Below, piece after piece: positions 38,349-49,840 of a DNA stretch of 64,000 nt. Location: assembly GCA_003993805.1 (NCBI GenBank), contig RSEF01000005.1, forward strand, positions 15,585,202 to 15,649,201, given 5' to 3'. Both the position numbers and the translations under genes were made by a program. Numbering within the stretch: position 1 is the stretch's first letter; each line of letters begins with the position of its first letter. Under the pieces are notes generated by a model that searched no databases, was not told where the DNA came from, and saw only the letters and a program-made list of their open reading frames with translations. Source of the DNA: Himantopus leucocephalus. Taxonomy: Eukaryota > Chordata > Aves > Charadriiformes > Recurvirostridae.

Positions 38349-38376
38349 ATTATTATTGTTGTTGTTGTTGTTGTTG

Positions 38377-38411
<35 letters not shown>

Positions 38412-38413
38412 TT
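38349..38413. repeat. Compound microsatellite (GTT)n(ATT)n
   Basis: A short ATT/TTA start is followed by uninterrupted GTT units and then ATT units over about 65 bp. It is the longest microsatellite in the window and is likely length-polymorphic. It explains the leucine run in an overlapping fortuitous frame. Confidence 0.95.
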
Positions 38414-39441
38414 GCAAACTGTCAAATAATTTTTGCATTAAAATTTCCAAATGTCTTCAAATCTCTTCACAAAATCTTCATCAATTGCTGGCTTTTTGCT
38501 CGTGTGGTTGCATCTGGTCCTGGGACTGCATCCTGCAGGCAGAGCTGAGTTGTCAGGCAGGCTGTCTTCTTATCCTGTCCCCACAGAGGACTCTGGTCCC
38601 GTTTTTCTGCTGCATGGATGCTGGGAGGTGTAGCAACATTGCCTTAGCCTGGAAACGTGCAGGAGTGTGCTGTGTTGCAGGCCACAGCGATGCTCCTTGG
38701 GCTGTCTTCCATCACTGAAGATGTAGTAAATGGATTTTAAAAGGTGGGAAACAGTCAAATGGAGTGGATAGAGAAGGTCTGTTTTAAACAAGGCTCAGCC
38801 CTAGCTACCATGGACATCACTGGAGGTAGCCAGGGTCAGGCACATGAAGATCACCAAAAATATTGGGCAGCAAGAAGGGAGACCCCACTGCTTGGCTCCT
38901 CTTGCCTCCCCTCCTGCTTCTGTTTCTACAGTCCCCATAATGATACACGTACCTTGACCTGCCAGACTTTGGATCTGTGTGTGTGTTTTGGGCACCAAGT
39001 TCAGAGCCCCAAATGAGAAAGAGGATGAAAAGAAAACAGTTTTCTGACACAGCTTAGGTCGAATGAAAGCACTTCTGCTCCCCTGCCTGACACCCTGGCT
39101 GGGGGGAGCACCTGCCGGGTTGCAACGCCCCTGCCCAAGCACATACCCAGCCTGTCCTGCGAGCATGGGAGTACAAAAGCCCAGGAGGAACCCTCATTGC
39201 AGAGACTATCTGCTTCCAAACACCCCTATACCAAAGCCATGGTGGACACCATACCCTTGTTGATGTGGTTGTGCCACTGCATGGTGTGCAGCTACGCCAG
39301 CTACTTTCTCCAGTTCTCTACCACTTGTTTCCCGGCCGCTGCTGCTTACTGCTGGCACAGGGACTCCTCGCCAAGGAGGGCAATTAATTATCACTTGTAT
39401 GACAGAGCAGGGACTCAACCCCACCATGCACACAAGGAGAA

Positions 39442-39665
39442 TCATAGAATCATAGAATGGTTGAGGTTGGAAGATCATCAAGTTCCAACCCGCCTGCCAC
39501 GGGCAGGGACACCTCCCACTAGANNNNNNNNNNNNNNNNNNNNNNNNNNNNNNNNNNNNNNNNNNNNNNNNNNNNNNNNNNNNNNNNNNNNNNNNNNNNN
39601 NNNNNNNNNNNNNNNNNNNNNNNTTGCACTTGGCCTTGTTGAACTTCATGAGGTTGGCATGGGCC
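39442..39665 (-). mobile_element. CR1 LINE 3' fragment, minus orientation, interrupted by an assembly gap
   Basis: The left edge TCATAGAATCATAGAATGG is the reverse complement of the 3'-terminal ATTCTATG-type repeats typical of avian CR1, followed by GAGGTTGGAAGATCATCAAG, TTCCAACCC and GCAGGGACACCTCCCACTAG. After 100 Ns, TTGCACTTGGCCTTGTTGAA and CTTCATGAGG continue the same element towards its 3' coding end, and similarity stops near 39,665. It is a 5'-truncated copy, as is usual for CR1, and less diverged than the other CR1 relics here. A small internal deletion is likely where GGAAGGGACCTTAAAGATCA is normally expected. Confidence 0.9.
39524..39623. other. Assembly gap (100 N) inside the CR1
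   Basis: Exactly 100 Ns with CR1 sequence of the same orientation on both sides. From the consensus I recall, a few hundred bases should separate the two ends, so the placeholder probably understates the missing length. Two long open frames over this interval are artefacts of the Ns. Confidence 0.97.
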
Positions 39666-41627
39666 AGATCCCAGCCCTGCTCCTGGCACTCAGAGTAGCT
39701 GGGACACCTGAAAAAAAAAGCAATAACCTGCTCCCAAAACAACTGTGAGATGCTCAGCCTCAGAAATGTGCCAACTCTGAGAGTCCCAGAGCTTTAAAGC
39801 GCAGGAGGGGAATGACTTACCTGCAGTGTGAGTTCACCAGCCTCCGCGGTGCTGCGTGGATCAAAGCCCTGCCACGCAGGGAGGAGCTGGCCGCAGGTGA
39901 GGGGGATGTTTGAGAGGGCTGGGGGACCGGGGAGAAGCACTGCCTCGGCTTCCGACTAGTTGTCAGGGTTTAAGAGCTGCAGGAGTCATTGCTGAGAACT
40001 TCATTCATACCTTGAAAGCATCCTGGTGTCTGAGCTGAGCATCAGCCAGCAAGAAGCCATGACAAAAACTCAGCCAAAAGAGGGGATTTTTTCAGAAAGG
40101 AAGAATCAAAGAGATGAGTCCGTCTGTCTGTCCCATCTACCTGTTCCAAATGAGCTGGCTCACAGGCACCTGCGGCATTCACTGAAACCTCCTGGGAACT
40201 GGCCACCCCAGGCAGCTCCAGCATTTCTGTCCCCAGCTCCATTTCTGTTGTGGCAACTTCTCAGCACATGCTCAGTGCTCAGAGTTGATTGCGCTTGGAT
40301 GGGAGGGCTGGTTTGGATTTACCAAACCCGATGCTACATGTCTCTTACATGTGCAAGCCAGGCTCTCTGGGGCTTTACACGCCATTTGTTGTTCCAGACC
40401 ATGCCAATTTTGGCAATTCCTTGCTGCTAATGTACCCTCAGTCTCCGACCTAAAGCAGTTAGCTCATTTGGGAATGGGGAAGGTTTTTTGTTACTGAAGT
40501 CCCATTTGTACCAAAGGACTGCTTTCTCCGGGCAGCACATGAATCATCACAGACATGCAGATCCCAGGCTCAGTAGCATGAACTCCCAGGCAGTATCTCC
40601 ATAAAAGCAAACACAAAGCCCCTTTATGCAGAGCAGAGATAGTGGGATGGGTCCTTCACGAGCCCTTGAGGGAGCATCCTTGCTGTGACCTTTGAACGTG
40701 GTCGGTTTGGTGGCTGAGGGAATAAACACAGGGCTGTGGGGAGGGAAATGGAGAGCAGACATGGGAGCACACAGTGTGCACGAGGCTGCAATGCTGGCAG
40801 AAGACTTGCAGGTGCAGGAGGGAATGAAGATGCCTGATGTGCCGCATGGCTTCCCAGGACAGAGGTGAGAAGCTGTCAAAGGGCTCAGCAGAAGCGTTGC
40901 CATCACTGAGGAGTTCAAACTAAACCCAGCAATGTGGTGAGGCAGGGACCATCCTCCCTTCTCATCTCTTTAGCCTGCAAACTCCCGGCAGCCGGATGAG
41001 ACTGGGGACACGTGCAGATGGAGAAGGCTGTAAGAACTGTGTGGACTTTCCTGACCTGGGCTCCAGCAGCCCCGTCTTTCATCATGTTAAAACTCTGGAA
41101 GAGAAAGCACATGGTCCCACATTTGTATTACATGAGTAGCGCTGAAGCAATCAGTGTGGAGTTTTGGGGAAGGGGAGGGAGGCATAGGCAGAGCTTAGTC
41201 TGACATCTGTTTGCTGTGCTCAGTTATTTTAAATCTTGCAAGCTGCATGCAATGGCCAAACTAGGCTTACCGCAGGAGTCTTTGAAAAAAACAGGCAGTT
41301 CAGAGGTGATGCCAACTTTACATTAAACATAAACGTGTCCTGAATATCCATGGCATGAATGGAAGTATCAGGACACCGAGAAGGCAATGTCAAGCTCTCA
41401 CAGGTTAGGGAATTAGAGAATTGAGAGGTGTGTTGCATATCCCTCATTTCAAGTTGCCAAGTGCAAGATATGAGAGATTGGATTTGCAGAGGTTGTCAGC
41501 CTTTGGGACTGGACCTGGAACCAGTCAAAGCCATGCTGAGCTACAAAAAAAGCTAATCAGGAAAATCAAAATTTATGACTCATACTAGGTATCAAAATGA
41601 GTGGTTACACTCTGCTGATAATCTTTT

Positions 41628-41750
41628 GGTACCTCATTTCCCCCACTATAAAATTAGGGTGTTAGATTGCTCTTATCTCACAGGTAAGCCAGAAAGATAT
41701 TCATTAAAGTCTAGGTAATATTTGTAAAGGATGCAGACACTAGGGTGAGA
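41628..41750 (+). mobile_element. MIR-family SINE 3' half, plus orientation
   Basis: GGTACCTCATTTCCCCCACT, ATAAAATTAGGG, CTTATCTCACAGG, ATTCATTAAAGTC, TATTTGTAAAGGATG and CACTAGGGTGA follow the order of the MIR 3' half found in reptiles and birds (CCTCAGTTTCCCCATCTGTA to TGTAAAGCGCTTTGAGATCC). It is diverged by many substitutions. Confidence 0.7.
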
Positions 41751-43063
41751 CCATCACAGAAACACCCAGAAACTAAAGCCTGAGTTAAGACAATATTTTC
41801 TAAGTGGGAGACATCGATCTTGTGACAATGTTTAGGTACAATGACTTTTATCTCTGCCATGCCAGTCAAGCCACTTAATCATTGCATTTGATGGATGCTG
41901 GGGCAGCACGGTCTCAATTGCTCATTGTCAGGCTGATACAGAGGTCACAGGCTTTGCTAAGCTTTGGATCAAAATCCAAAACAGCCCCTGTCACGTCTGT
42001 CAGGTTTAAAAGAATAATAAATTTACTAATTTAGCTTTGGTGTTGGGTAGTAGCTGGTGCCACCTTTATCTGTTTCTCCCGAGAAAATAAACTCAGCACC
42101 ACCATCCCCATCGTGGCACGGTGATGCCGCAACATGCTGTTAATCTTCACAATGTGAGATGAAGGCTTGGGGGGAGGTGAGGGAGGGCATGAATTTGTGG
42201 GATGTCTCAAAGGCTCTGCAACACCTCCCTTGCCAGACTAGAGATGGCTTTGTGGAAGTGGCTGGGTGCCCCTGAGCTTTGTGAGGGGTGGTGATGCTGG
42301 TGAACCAGGATGCTCACCAGAGCCTGCCACAGCTGTGGCTCAGTGGCAAGGACACTGTTACTGCAATGACAGACAAAAGGGAATCATCGTACTGTGGCTC
42401 ACCCTCAATCCTTTAAAAAGTAGTGTGCAGTCTCCAGCATTAACTAACCCAGATAGTTCAAGAAAGGTGCAAGTAGTAGGCACAAATTTACTAGCTCTGA
42501 TCCCAGTTGTTAATACAAAAATATAATTTTTTAAAAATTCCCTTTCCCAACTTCGGTTAACATTTGCTATCATTAAGTTGTTGATACCACTGTTTCCTAC
42601 ACCCCCGCCCCCCTTCCCTTTTGAATGTAGCTGTATTCTCAGAGGAGCCCAAGGCAACTGGTGAACCACACCACGTGTCCAGATCAGAGACGGACAGAGA
42701 GGGGTGAGGATGAAGTTGGAGAGGAAGTGGATGGGACAGGGGAGATGGAAGGCTGGGGCTGACGAGAAGGTACGAGGGTGGCAGAGATGGAGGGAGCACC
42801 GTGGACTTTATTCTCTGGCTGCGGGAACATCAACATTGAAATCTCTGCTTGGATCTGGATTTGTTGACACAAAATCCACTGCCTGAATGTGGGGGGGTGG
42901 AAGCAGTTTACCTGTTACATTCCCAGTGCTATCTCAGGAACATAACTCCACGGGCTGGAGCAGTTGTAGTATATCTGCCTGTCTCTTATCTAATGTGTAA
43001 CCTCCTGGACTGAAGACATAATGTACTGTCTATCCTTTCTGTGATAAAAATAAAGCATATAAA

Positions 43064-43085
43064 AACACACACACATACACACACA
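43064..43085. repeat. Short (AC)n microsatellite
   Basis: ACACACACACATACACACAC with one interruption. It is short and has no further context. Confidence 0.9.
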
Positions 43086-44599
43086 ATCCCAGGCCAAAAA
43101 TTCCCTTAGGGGAACATACTGTGACTAGATAAGAAGGTACTAGCTGGCACGTAGTTACCTCTTCGCTTCCTAACTGGGACACTCAGGGGAAGGATGGAGT
43201 TGGGGCTGGTGTGGGGCCACAGGAGGAGGAGGGGGGATAGAAATATTTCGTGGGAGGAATGGCAAGGGAAAAGATGTGCCGTGGAGAACGACTCAAGGAA
43301 AAAGAAGTCAAAAACAGACTGGACTTATCCAAGGCTTTCTTAGCCTCAGCAGCCAGCCTTAAAATCTGACCTCTTTGGGACCCTGGGCAGCAAACGCTGC
43401 TAGCACTGCCCTGAGGGACCGAACAAGGGGTCTTCGGGGCTCGGATGATCAACTTCTACACAAAATAAAAACAGTTTCTGGAAAGCTTCTGGAGGGTTGG
43501 CACGTGTGTCATGCATGACAGTGCACACGTCTTCCTGGTGCCCTACCCACCGCACCCCCCTGAATCGCTTCCTGGTGGGAGCAATCTGGTCTCTCCTGAG
43601 GGGTGATTTTTCCGTTTCTCCTTTGCCACTGATTCCCTTCAGTGGTCCCGGGCAAATTTCCTCATTACCCTATTGCAACATCCTCTGCCGAATGACGGGT
43701 GTGACTTGCATCACCTCCCGGGCACGCGGGGAGGCTCTGCCGCCAGGTCCTGTGAGCTGTGTCCAACACGTCAGAGGCTGGTGGGACTCAGGAAATGCTG
43801 AAGGAAAGACAGCTTTGAAAGAAAGGTGGCAGTGAAACAGAAAGGAAAGCAGAGGCTCAGCATCTCCACGAACTGAGCCTAGCTGGAGCCCCCAAGGCCA
43901 GGTTAGTATCCAGGGTCACCAAACACAAACCCACTGGTCAGTATTTCACTTGCTCCGGGTTCTCTTTGTACATCCAAAACAATATAATGGACGATGGAGA
44001 ATTGCAATCGTATTCAATACTTATAGCCAGTATTTACTCAGGAGCTTAAAAATAAGAAGAGCCACACCAGTGCTTCCTATCGACACCTTCTGCTGGCCCC
44101 ACAGTTTGGCAACAAGCAACGCAGCGGCAGTCCCCACACTGTGCTCTTGTACCACTCCGCATCTAGCAATCCCCTCCCCCCAAATTCCTCCCCCCCTCCC
44201 TCAACTCTTCTTGCCCTTGAGTGCCTTCAGAGAGAGCAATTCTTAGAAGTCCAGCAGCTTGGTTAAATTTTCGCTTTATCTTACTTTCGGAAACGAGGCG
44301 ATAACCTGGTTTGTAGCCTACCTTCGTCTTGACGCTCCCTCTGCAGGGAAGCCAATGGTGCCGGTGCCCTTCCAGGGATGCATTTAACAGGCATATGCAT
44401 GGCTCAGCTGGCAGGAGGCTGCCGACAGTGCAAAAGATCAGCAACCACAGGCATGGCTCTTTGGAATCATTTTCACAACTAACTGGCTTAGCCAGCGGGG
44501 TAAAACATGTATTTCCCAAAAGAGAGCATCACATTTTCTCTTTGATGGATGGGCTCAAGTGTCAAGTCACGTTAAAAATTGAAAATTTGTGGAAAGCCC

Positions 44600-44870
44600 A
44601 AGTACTTTAGAAGAACTTAAAACTTCTTTTTCCTTTAGTCTCTTTGTAGTATTTTTATGAAAAAGTTAATTCAAATTTTAAGAACGGTGCTAGGATGGAG
44701 TAGCAAAACATTTGGTTCTGAAAATGTCAATATTACATATTTGGACATTTTCTGTGTTTGGCTTTTTTTAAACAAACAAAACAAAACATTGAAATTTATA
44801 CTGGCTTTGCCAAAAATGTCAGTTCCATCAAAATGACATTTTGCAATGAGAAACTGTTTCACGCTTTTTT
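44600..44870. repeat. A+T-rich block resembling an ancient interspersed repeat
   Basis: Repeated words of the type AAAATGTCA, GACATTTT, AACATTTGG and AAAACATTGAAATTTATAC recur in both orientations over about 270 bp, as in old A+T-rich palindromic repeats that I recall from reptile genomes. I cannot fix the boundaries or the family. Confidence 0.35.
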
Positions 44871-45971
44871 CCCCCTCTTTTGCTGACTGCTTGCACTGAA
44901 CTCTTCAGAAAAAGCAGCTGTCCAGGTTATACTGGGAACAAGCACTTTGCGTGAATGCAGGGGTGTATGCACATGCAAAAATACCTTGGTTGTTGGTGCC
45001 TGCACGGGGACCAGCATGTCTGGAAAATGCAGCCCCTGCTCAGGGAGCCTTTGCCTGTGACTGGCTCAGGTTGAGTGAAGGAGCTTGTGGCTGGCTCAGG
45101 AAATAAATTCAAGCATCCTCTGCCTCAGCCATGTGGACTGGCCTTCCCTGGAGGGAAATGCAGCCGTTGACACTCATGCTGCTGGATCCAGCACTGATGC
45201 CAGCCAGGCCCTGCTGCTGCCCTGCGATAAAGCCACCCGGCTGGTGGACCCTTGAACAGGGCCAAACCCACGCTCGCCCTGGGCACTCTGGCAGGAGGCT
45301 GTGAGAAAGGACAGCTTGGGGGCAATCATTAACACAGGTCGCACTGCAGACACCAGTCTTCAGGCCATTTGAGTCAGTGAAGCGTACTTCCCATGGGAAC
45401 TCTTAGTCCTGGCTAACTTGAGGCAGGACCAATTAGAGCAAGCAATAAATACACTTAGCATGCTCAGAAAAATACATCTAAAACTGTTTATACACATTCC
45501 TTTGGACAAGTCAGCAACAAAAATGTCCTTACAGCTGTTCCCTCCTTCCCTTCTTCCCTCTCTCTCTGTGCCGCTTCAAAAATAAAACTCGCTGGCCTTA
45601 CCTAACCCTTGCTGGGTTTACTCCTATTCACTCCCAAGACCATTAGGTCTTGTGTCCCACCAGCCCCTCGACTTGTGAGCTTCCTGCAAACTCCAACTGT
45701 TGTGTTCCTTCTGGCTCCCCCTGAGCCTTTAGTAACGCAATAGGAGCCAAGAGGAAAAAGACTTGCACGTTTCCTTATTATTGAGGAGCTGATACCTGGT
45801 ACCAAGTCACCTTCATCACCTTCAGCCACCTTCGTCATCAGGTTAGGGCTTTGCGTACACAGTGCACTTAACCAGTACTAATGGCACATTGACAGCCATT
45901 GCCAAGGCAGTAATAGCTGTGGGGGACCGCTATCTAACAAGGATGATCTCAGGTGATGGGGCCGTGGCCAC

Positions 45972-46036
45972 AGAGACAGTTTGCAGGGAACAGAGAACCC
46001 AGACCTCACGTCCCAGATCACTGCCCTACCCACAGG
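45972..46036 (-). mobile_element. MIR-family SINE relic, minus orientation
   Basis: CACAGAGACAGTTTGCAGGG, ACAGAGAACCCAGACCTCAC, GTCCCAGATCACTGCCCTAC and CCACAGG follow the 5' half of a reverse-oriented MIR (GGTCACACAGC, GAACCCAGGTCTCCTGACTC, CCAGTGCTCTACCCACTAG). Only the 5' half is recognisable. Confidence 0.5.
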
Positions 46037-46116
46037 GTCGTTCCTCTTCCTCACTGATACCATGCTTCATTCAATCTGCGTGTCGCGTGACTAGTCACAT
46101 CAGCTACGTGACACTT

Positions 46117-46210
46117 TTCCCATTTTCCAGGTGAGGGACTGAGACTTTTGTAAGAGGACTCCAACTAAACAACATGGTTATGCAGAACTAATTGGGTTTG
46201 ATCCTAAAGC
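46117..46210 (-). mobile_element. Second MIR-family relic, minus orientation
   Basis: CCCATTTTCCAGGTGAGGGA followed by CTGAGACTTTTGTAAGAGG and GCAGAACTAATTGGGTTTGA resembles the reverse-oriented MIR centre (CATTTTACAGATGGGGAAAC to a terminal GGATTTGAACC). Its order relative to the relic at 45,972 shows that the two are separate insertions or a rearranged copy. Confidence 0.45.
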
Positions 46211-47754
46211 AAAATCTTCCCATTAAGTTCCACTGTGGACCAAAACTTTGTTTCACCAAAAAAGTGAGGGTCCATAATTTGGACTCACTCAAGATCAGAA
46301 GGATTTTTTCTTCAAAGTCAGGATAAACTGTGAATATGAATATATTCTCTGTGGAAAAAAAAATAAATCTTGCTTTTCAAATCTGATCAAGACTGGTTGA
46401 ACTTATTTACTTTATATTCTATACTACCTAATGCTCCACATTTTTTAAAGTTATTTCAGTTAACCTGCTCTTCCTGTGTTTCCCCTACCAGCTCTTTGAC
46501 GGTTTCATGTGTGGTGCAACAGAGGTGTTGGACTGAAGCACCAACCACCTCAAGATTCACACTAACCAAAACCAACTCACATGCCCCCTGGCCAGTGCCA
46601 GTCACAGGGACACAGACATATGAGACTGGAAGAGGACATAGGAATTTGAAGACCTGCTGGTTAGCTCTACTTCTGGCATACTCGTTTGTCATTATCTGGC
46701 TTATGGCCCTGTGGCTGTCTCCACCCATTGGTGCAGTGTGGTGGCTTGGGGGCTAGCACATCAGTCTGCAGCTTGCCCACCGTCTCCAATCTACTTGTGC
46801 TGCCGTATGATGAATCCTGAAGTTACCAGCCAGCAAAGAGACAAGAGAGTGATCAGGCACAAAGAGACGTGGTGAGATGGGCCTCTCTCCCTGCCCTCTT
46901 ACTGCTTCAGGTGGTACTCCACATCCCCCTGCTTTTCTTGCAAGAGCAGCTTGTATAGGGCTACAATGCCTCGCTTCCTGGTCCATTTATGGGACGAAGC
47001 CCATGGCCTGGATAAAATCAAAGACATGCTCCTGTGTGTGTGTTTACAACTGGAAGGGTAACAGTGGACAAGGATTTGGTGAGAGGGGAAGGCAGGAGCA
47101 GACATGCTTGAATGAGCAAGAAAGAACAGTATCATGGTCAAAATGCAAGACTAGACACCTGTGTTTACTACTTGGCTTTGTCACAGGTTTCTGCACATCT
47201 CAAGAGCAAATGAAGTGAGATCCCCAGTCTCAAGTCTGAAGTGGCTAGGAGGGTTCCCTCTCCATTCAGATGTTGTCTCTCAAACACAAAGAAGTGAAGA
47301 CTGGTTATGGCTTACACGACCATGGTTAGTCCACACTGGAAGAAGGAAATGGCAACTAGATCAAGATATTTGCTGAGAAGAATTTAAGCCACACAATTCC
47401 ACCTGTATTCCAAGTAAGTAACACCCCTTCTGAAACAATGCTTGAAGACCATCTAGATGATCAGACAGCCAGGAGACTCCATCAAGAAAAGAGGTCATTT
47501 TCAAATGTGTCAAGTCAACCAGCAAGGCAGGATGATGATGTGTCCTAAGGGGGTGACAAGAGGTAACCAATACTGTCCAGAAAAGAAGATGACAATGTAC
47601 ATCGCAGCAAGCCTTATAGGCATCCTGCAGGAGCACCTTTCTGATAGGATAACCATTCAGTCACTAAGGAATGTTAGCAAAGAGCAGTCTTGCTGGAAAG
47701 CTGGGCATTCAGTGAAATCCATGTATTCACAGTAATTAGTGCTTTTCCTTGAAA

Positions 47755-47911
47755 ATTTTAAATTCTTTTTCTTTTATTGGAAATCTGAAAAGCCTTAAAG
47801 TAAAACACCTTCAATAGCTGAAAACATTTCATTTTCCAATGGAACCTGTAACTTTCCATGGAATAAGTCAATGAAAACAAACATTTTGTCACTCACATCA
47901 ACATTTTCCAG
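47755..47911. repeat. A+T-rich block resembling an ancient interspersed repeat
   Basis: GAAAACATTTCATTTTCCAA, TGAAAACAAACATTTTGTCA and CATCAACATTTTCC share the AACATTTT vocabulary of the blocks at 44.6 and 54.5 kb. Family assignment is uncertain. Confidence 0.35.
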
Positions 47912-48285
47912 GGAGGAGGGAGAGGAGAAGGGGAAACATTATTTTTGACAAGGTCTACTGATTGGCAGAGCTCTTTAATAAATAGATCAGGCCAGAGTGC
48001 AGGACTCCAGTCCACATGGCAGAACTGCTGGTCCTTGAAAGGCTGATAGAGATCTCGTTGGCTGAGTTTCCCCCTGTGGTTGACAGAGCATTAGCTAAAG
48101 ACAGGATACAGGCAACCAGTCCTGCTGAGAATGACTGGATGCCAAACCAATGGCTGGCAAGATCTCTAAAGGCTTAATGACAGAACGCAAATGCTCGCAT
48201 AGAGATCTGACCAGCAGAGAATTTGCTAGCTGGGGAACTGCAGGCTAGCCACATACCATAACACTAGCTTGCTCTCAAGGAGTGA

Positions 48286-48322
48286 GAAAAAAAATAAATA
48301 ATAAAAAAAAAAAAAAGAGAGA
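48286..48322. repeat. A-rich low-complexity tract
   Basis: An A8 run, then TAAATAAT, then an A14 run followed by GAGAGA. It may be the tail of a decayed retroposon, but no body is recognisable. Confidence 0.9.
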
Positions 48323-48559
48323 AGTTCTGCTTTGCAAATATTTCCAAGGTGGCTATAACCTTCCTCCAAAGAGGCAAATCCAACATTAAACATCAGGAGA
48401 ATAAATCAGCTGCAGAGACTGGCAAAAGGTTGAGAATTTAAATTACAGCAAGGTCAAGAGGAAGCAGGGGGCTGCTCAGAGGGAGCCAGAGTGAGAAATT
48501 CAGCACATCTGGTAGGTACAAAGCAATGCCCTTCGGGCAAACTCAGCCCCCAGCCCACC

Positions 48560-48750
48560 CCTACGCAGTGCCTAGAACTCGGCAAAGGGAACACGCGCAG
48601 AGACGGCTGCGGGGAGGTCCTGTCCGAGGGAAATCCGGCTGCGAGAGGGTGGAGGGGGAAAAAGAAAAAAAAAATAGCAGGTGAATAAATGAGAAGCAGC
48701 AGCGTTGAGACGGCGCAGCTCGTGCGGCTGCCTGAACTGCTGGGAGCTGC
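48560..48750. other. CpG-enriched patch
   Basis: About 15 CpGs in 190 bp (TACGCAG, ACACGCGCAG, GAGACGG, GTCCGAGG, ATCCGGC, GACGGCGCAGCTCG), interrupted by an A-rich run at 48,660-48,675. This density is rare in the window. It could be a weak CpG island or a small regulatory element; no adjoining exon was found. Confidence 0.4.
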
Positions 48751-49619
48751 TGCCTCCGCTGGGTCAGGGAATGCTCTCCTACTCCAGAGCTGGAGCTCGT
48801 CATGGCAAGTTTCCTTGGCATGGCTGCATGTGTGCTGCCGGTGAGGTTGCGCATCCCCTGGCATCGTGGTCATCATGGACCTTGCGTGAGAGCGCCGGGG
48901 CAGTCATGCACGGCCCCACTGTAAGGTGCAATGCACTTCGACAGCCCTCTGCTTCCCAGGGCTCCCTGGGACCTAAAAATCGATGCGGGGCATCCTTAAA
49001 GCTCCCCTAAATGTCCACAGGGAGCAGGCAGGCCTGAGCATTGGCTTGCGGGAGGAGGGAGTCCAAGCGGATCTCTGGAGAAGAAAATAAAAGAGTAGCG
49101 TGCAGTCAATTTTCCTGTTGATTTGGAGAGACTTGCCAATCAAGCATCCTTTGGATGTGTAATGGGCAGGTTGGAGCCAGAAACCATATTTACAAGAAAA
49201 CATCCATAAAAAGATATGAGCCCTGAATATACGTGCAGAGGCACGACATGGAAAGCAAGCAGAAAACCGGGGCAAGGAGCAGGAAAAATAAGAATAGAAA
49301 AGGTTTTGTTGGAGACAAAATTTGGTTAGGGACTGATGGTGTTTGGTGGGGTCGGGATGTATGGAGGCACAATTAGCTGGCATTGAAATGCTGAGCCTAC
49401 CCGGGCTGCGGGGCCACCAGAAGTTAGGTAGGCGGGCTCCCCTGGAATCATCACCGCTGTCTGCATGCTGGGGGGAAAGATCTGCTTTGCCTGGGTTCAG
49501 TCAGGCACCCTCACGAGAAGGCTTCCCAGCACCGCAGTACTTTGATTTGCTCTTAAGATCAGATGGTCCCAGACCAATCCCATGACCTCCGCCTGGGTTT
49601 AGACTTGAGTTTGTCAGGA

Positions 49620-49840
49620 CATAAGAAAAGATAAATTCAAACATTGAGCCTAAACACCCCAAAGATTGGGGAAATGTTATCAACACTTAGAAGCACTTCA
49701 TTAACTTTTGAATACTCACAGTATACGTTCCTTTTAACAGTGCATTTATCATTTCTTGCTTGCATTATTTTTTGCTGTTATTAATCACTTAGTACCATAT
49801 CTAAAGAGATTGCCATTTGTAATTTAATGCAAAAGAAGGC
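49620..49840. promoter_or_regulatory. Candidate conserved non-coding block
   Basis: Contains CTTCATTAAC, GCATTATTTTTTGC, GTTATTAATCAC and TTTGTAATTTAATGCAAAAG, which are homeodomain/POU-like words in sequence that is otherwise not simple. There are no CpGs except one. It resembles developmental enhancers in composition, but this is inference without alignment. Confidence 0.22.

Larger units (their letters stand above)
33721..39440. other. Non-coding DNA, no gene recognised
   Basis: Contains a G-quadruplex motif (35,025-35,042), an A-rich tract (34,971-34,994) and a compound trinucleotide microsatellite (38,349-38,413). The longest open frame in the window, 239 codons on plus at 36,850-37,569, overlaps minus-strand frames of 149 and 120 codons. 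It has no recognisable domain, so I treat it as chance in GC-rich DNA. Confidence 0.5.
39666..44590. other. Non-coding DNA with one MIR relic, no gene recognised
   Basis: No exon or RNA gene is recognised. Besides the MIR at 41.6 kb there is a short AC tract (43,064-43,085). C-rich tracts at about 42,601-42,618 and 44,168-44,200 are purine-rich on the minus strand. A sequence near 42,990-43,040 (ACCTCCTGGACTGAAGACAT) weakly resembles the MIR 3' part. Confidence 0.5.

Noticed and set aside
38242..38718. 158-codon frame with a long leucine run
   Set aside because: The leucine run is simply the GTT/ATT-type microsatellite read in frame.
39197..39748. 183- and 178-codon frames on opposite strands spanning the second N gap
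   Set aside because: They are kept open only by the Ns and lie in a CR1 3' region that does not encode these proteins.
44168..44200. Possible minus-strand G-quadruplex (C-rich tracts)
   Set aside because: One loop would be about eight bases, outside the usual one-to-seven rule. It is weaker than the motif at 35,025.
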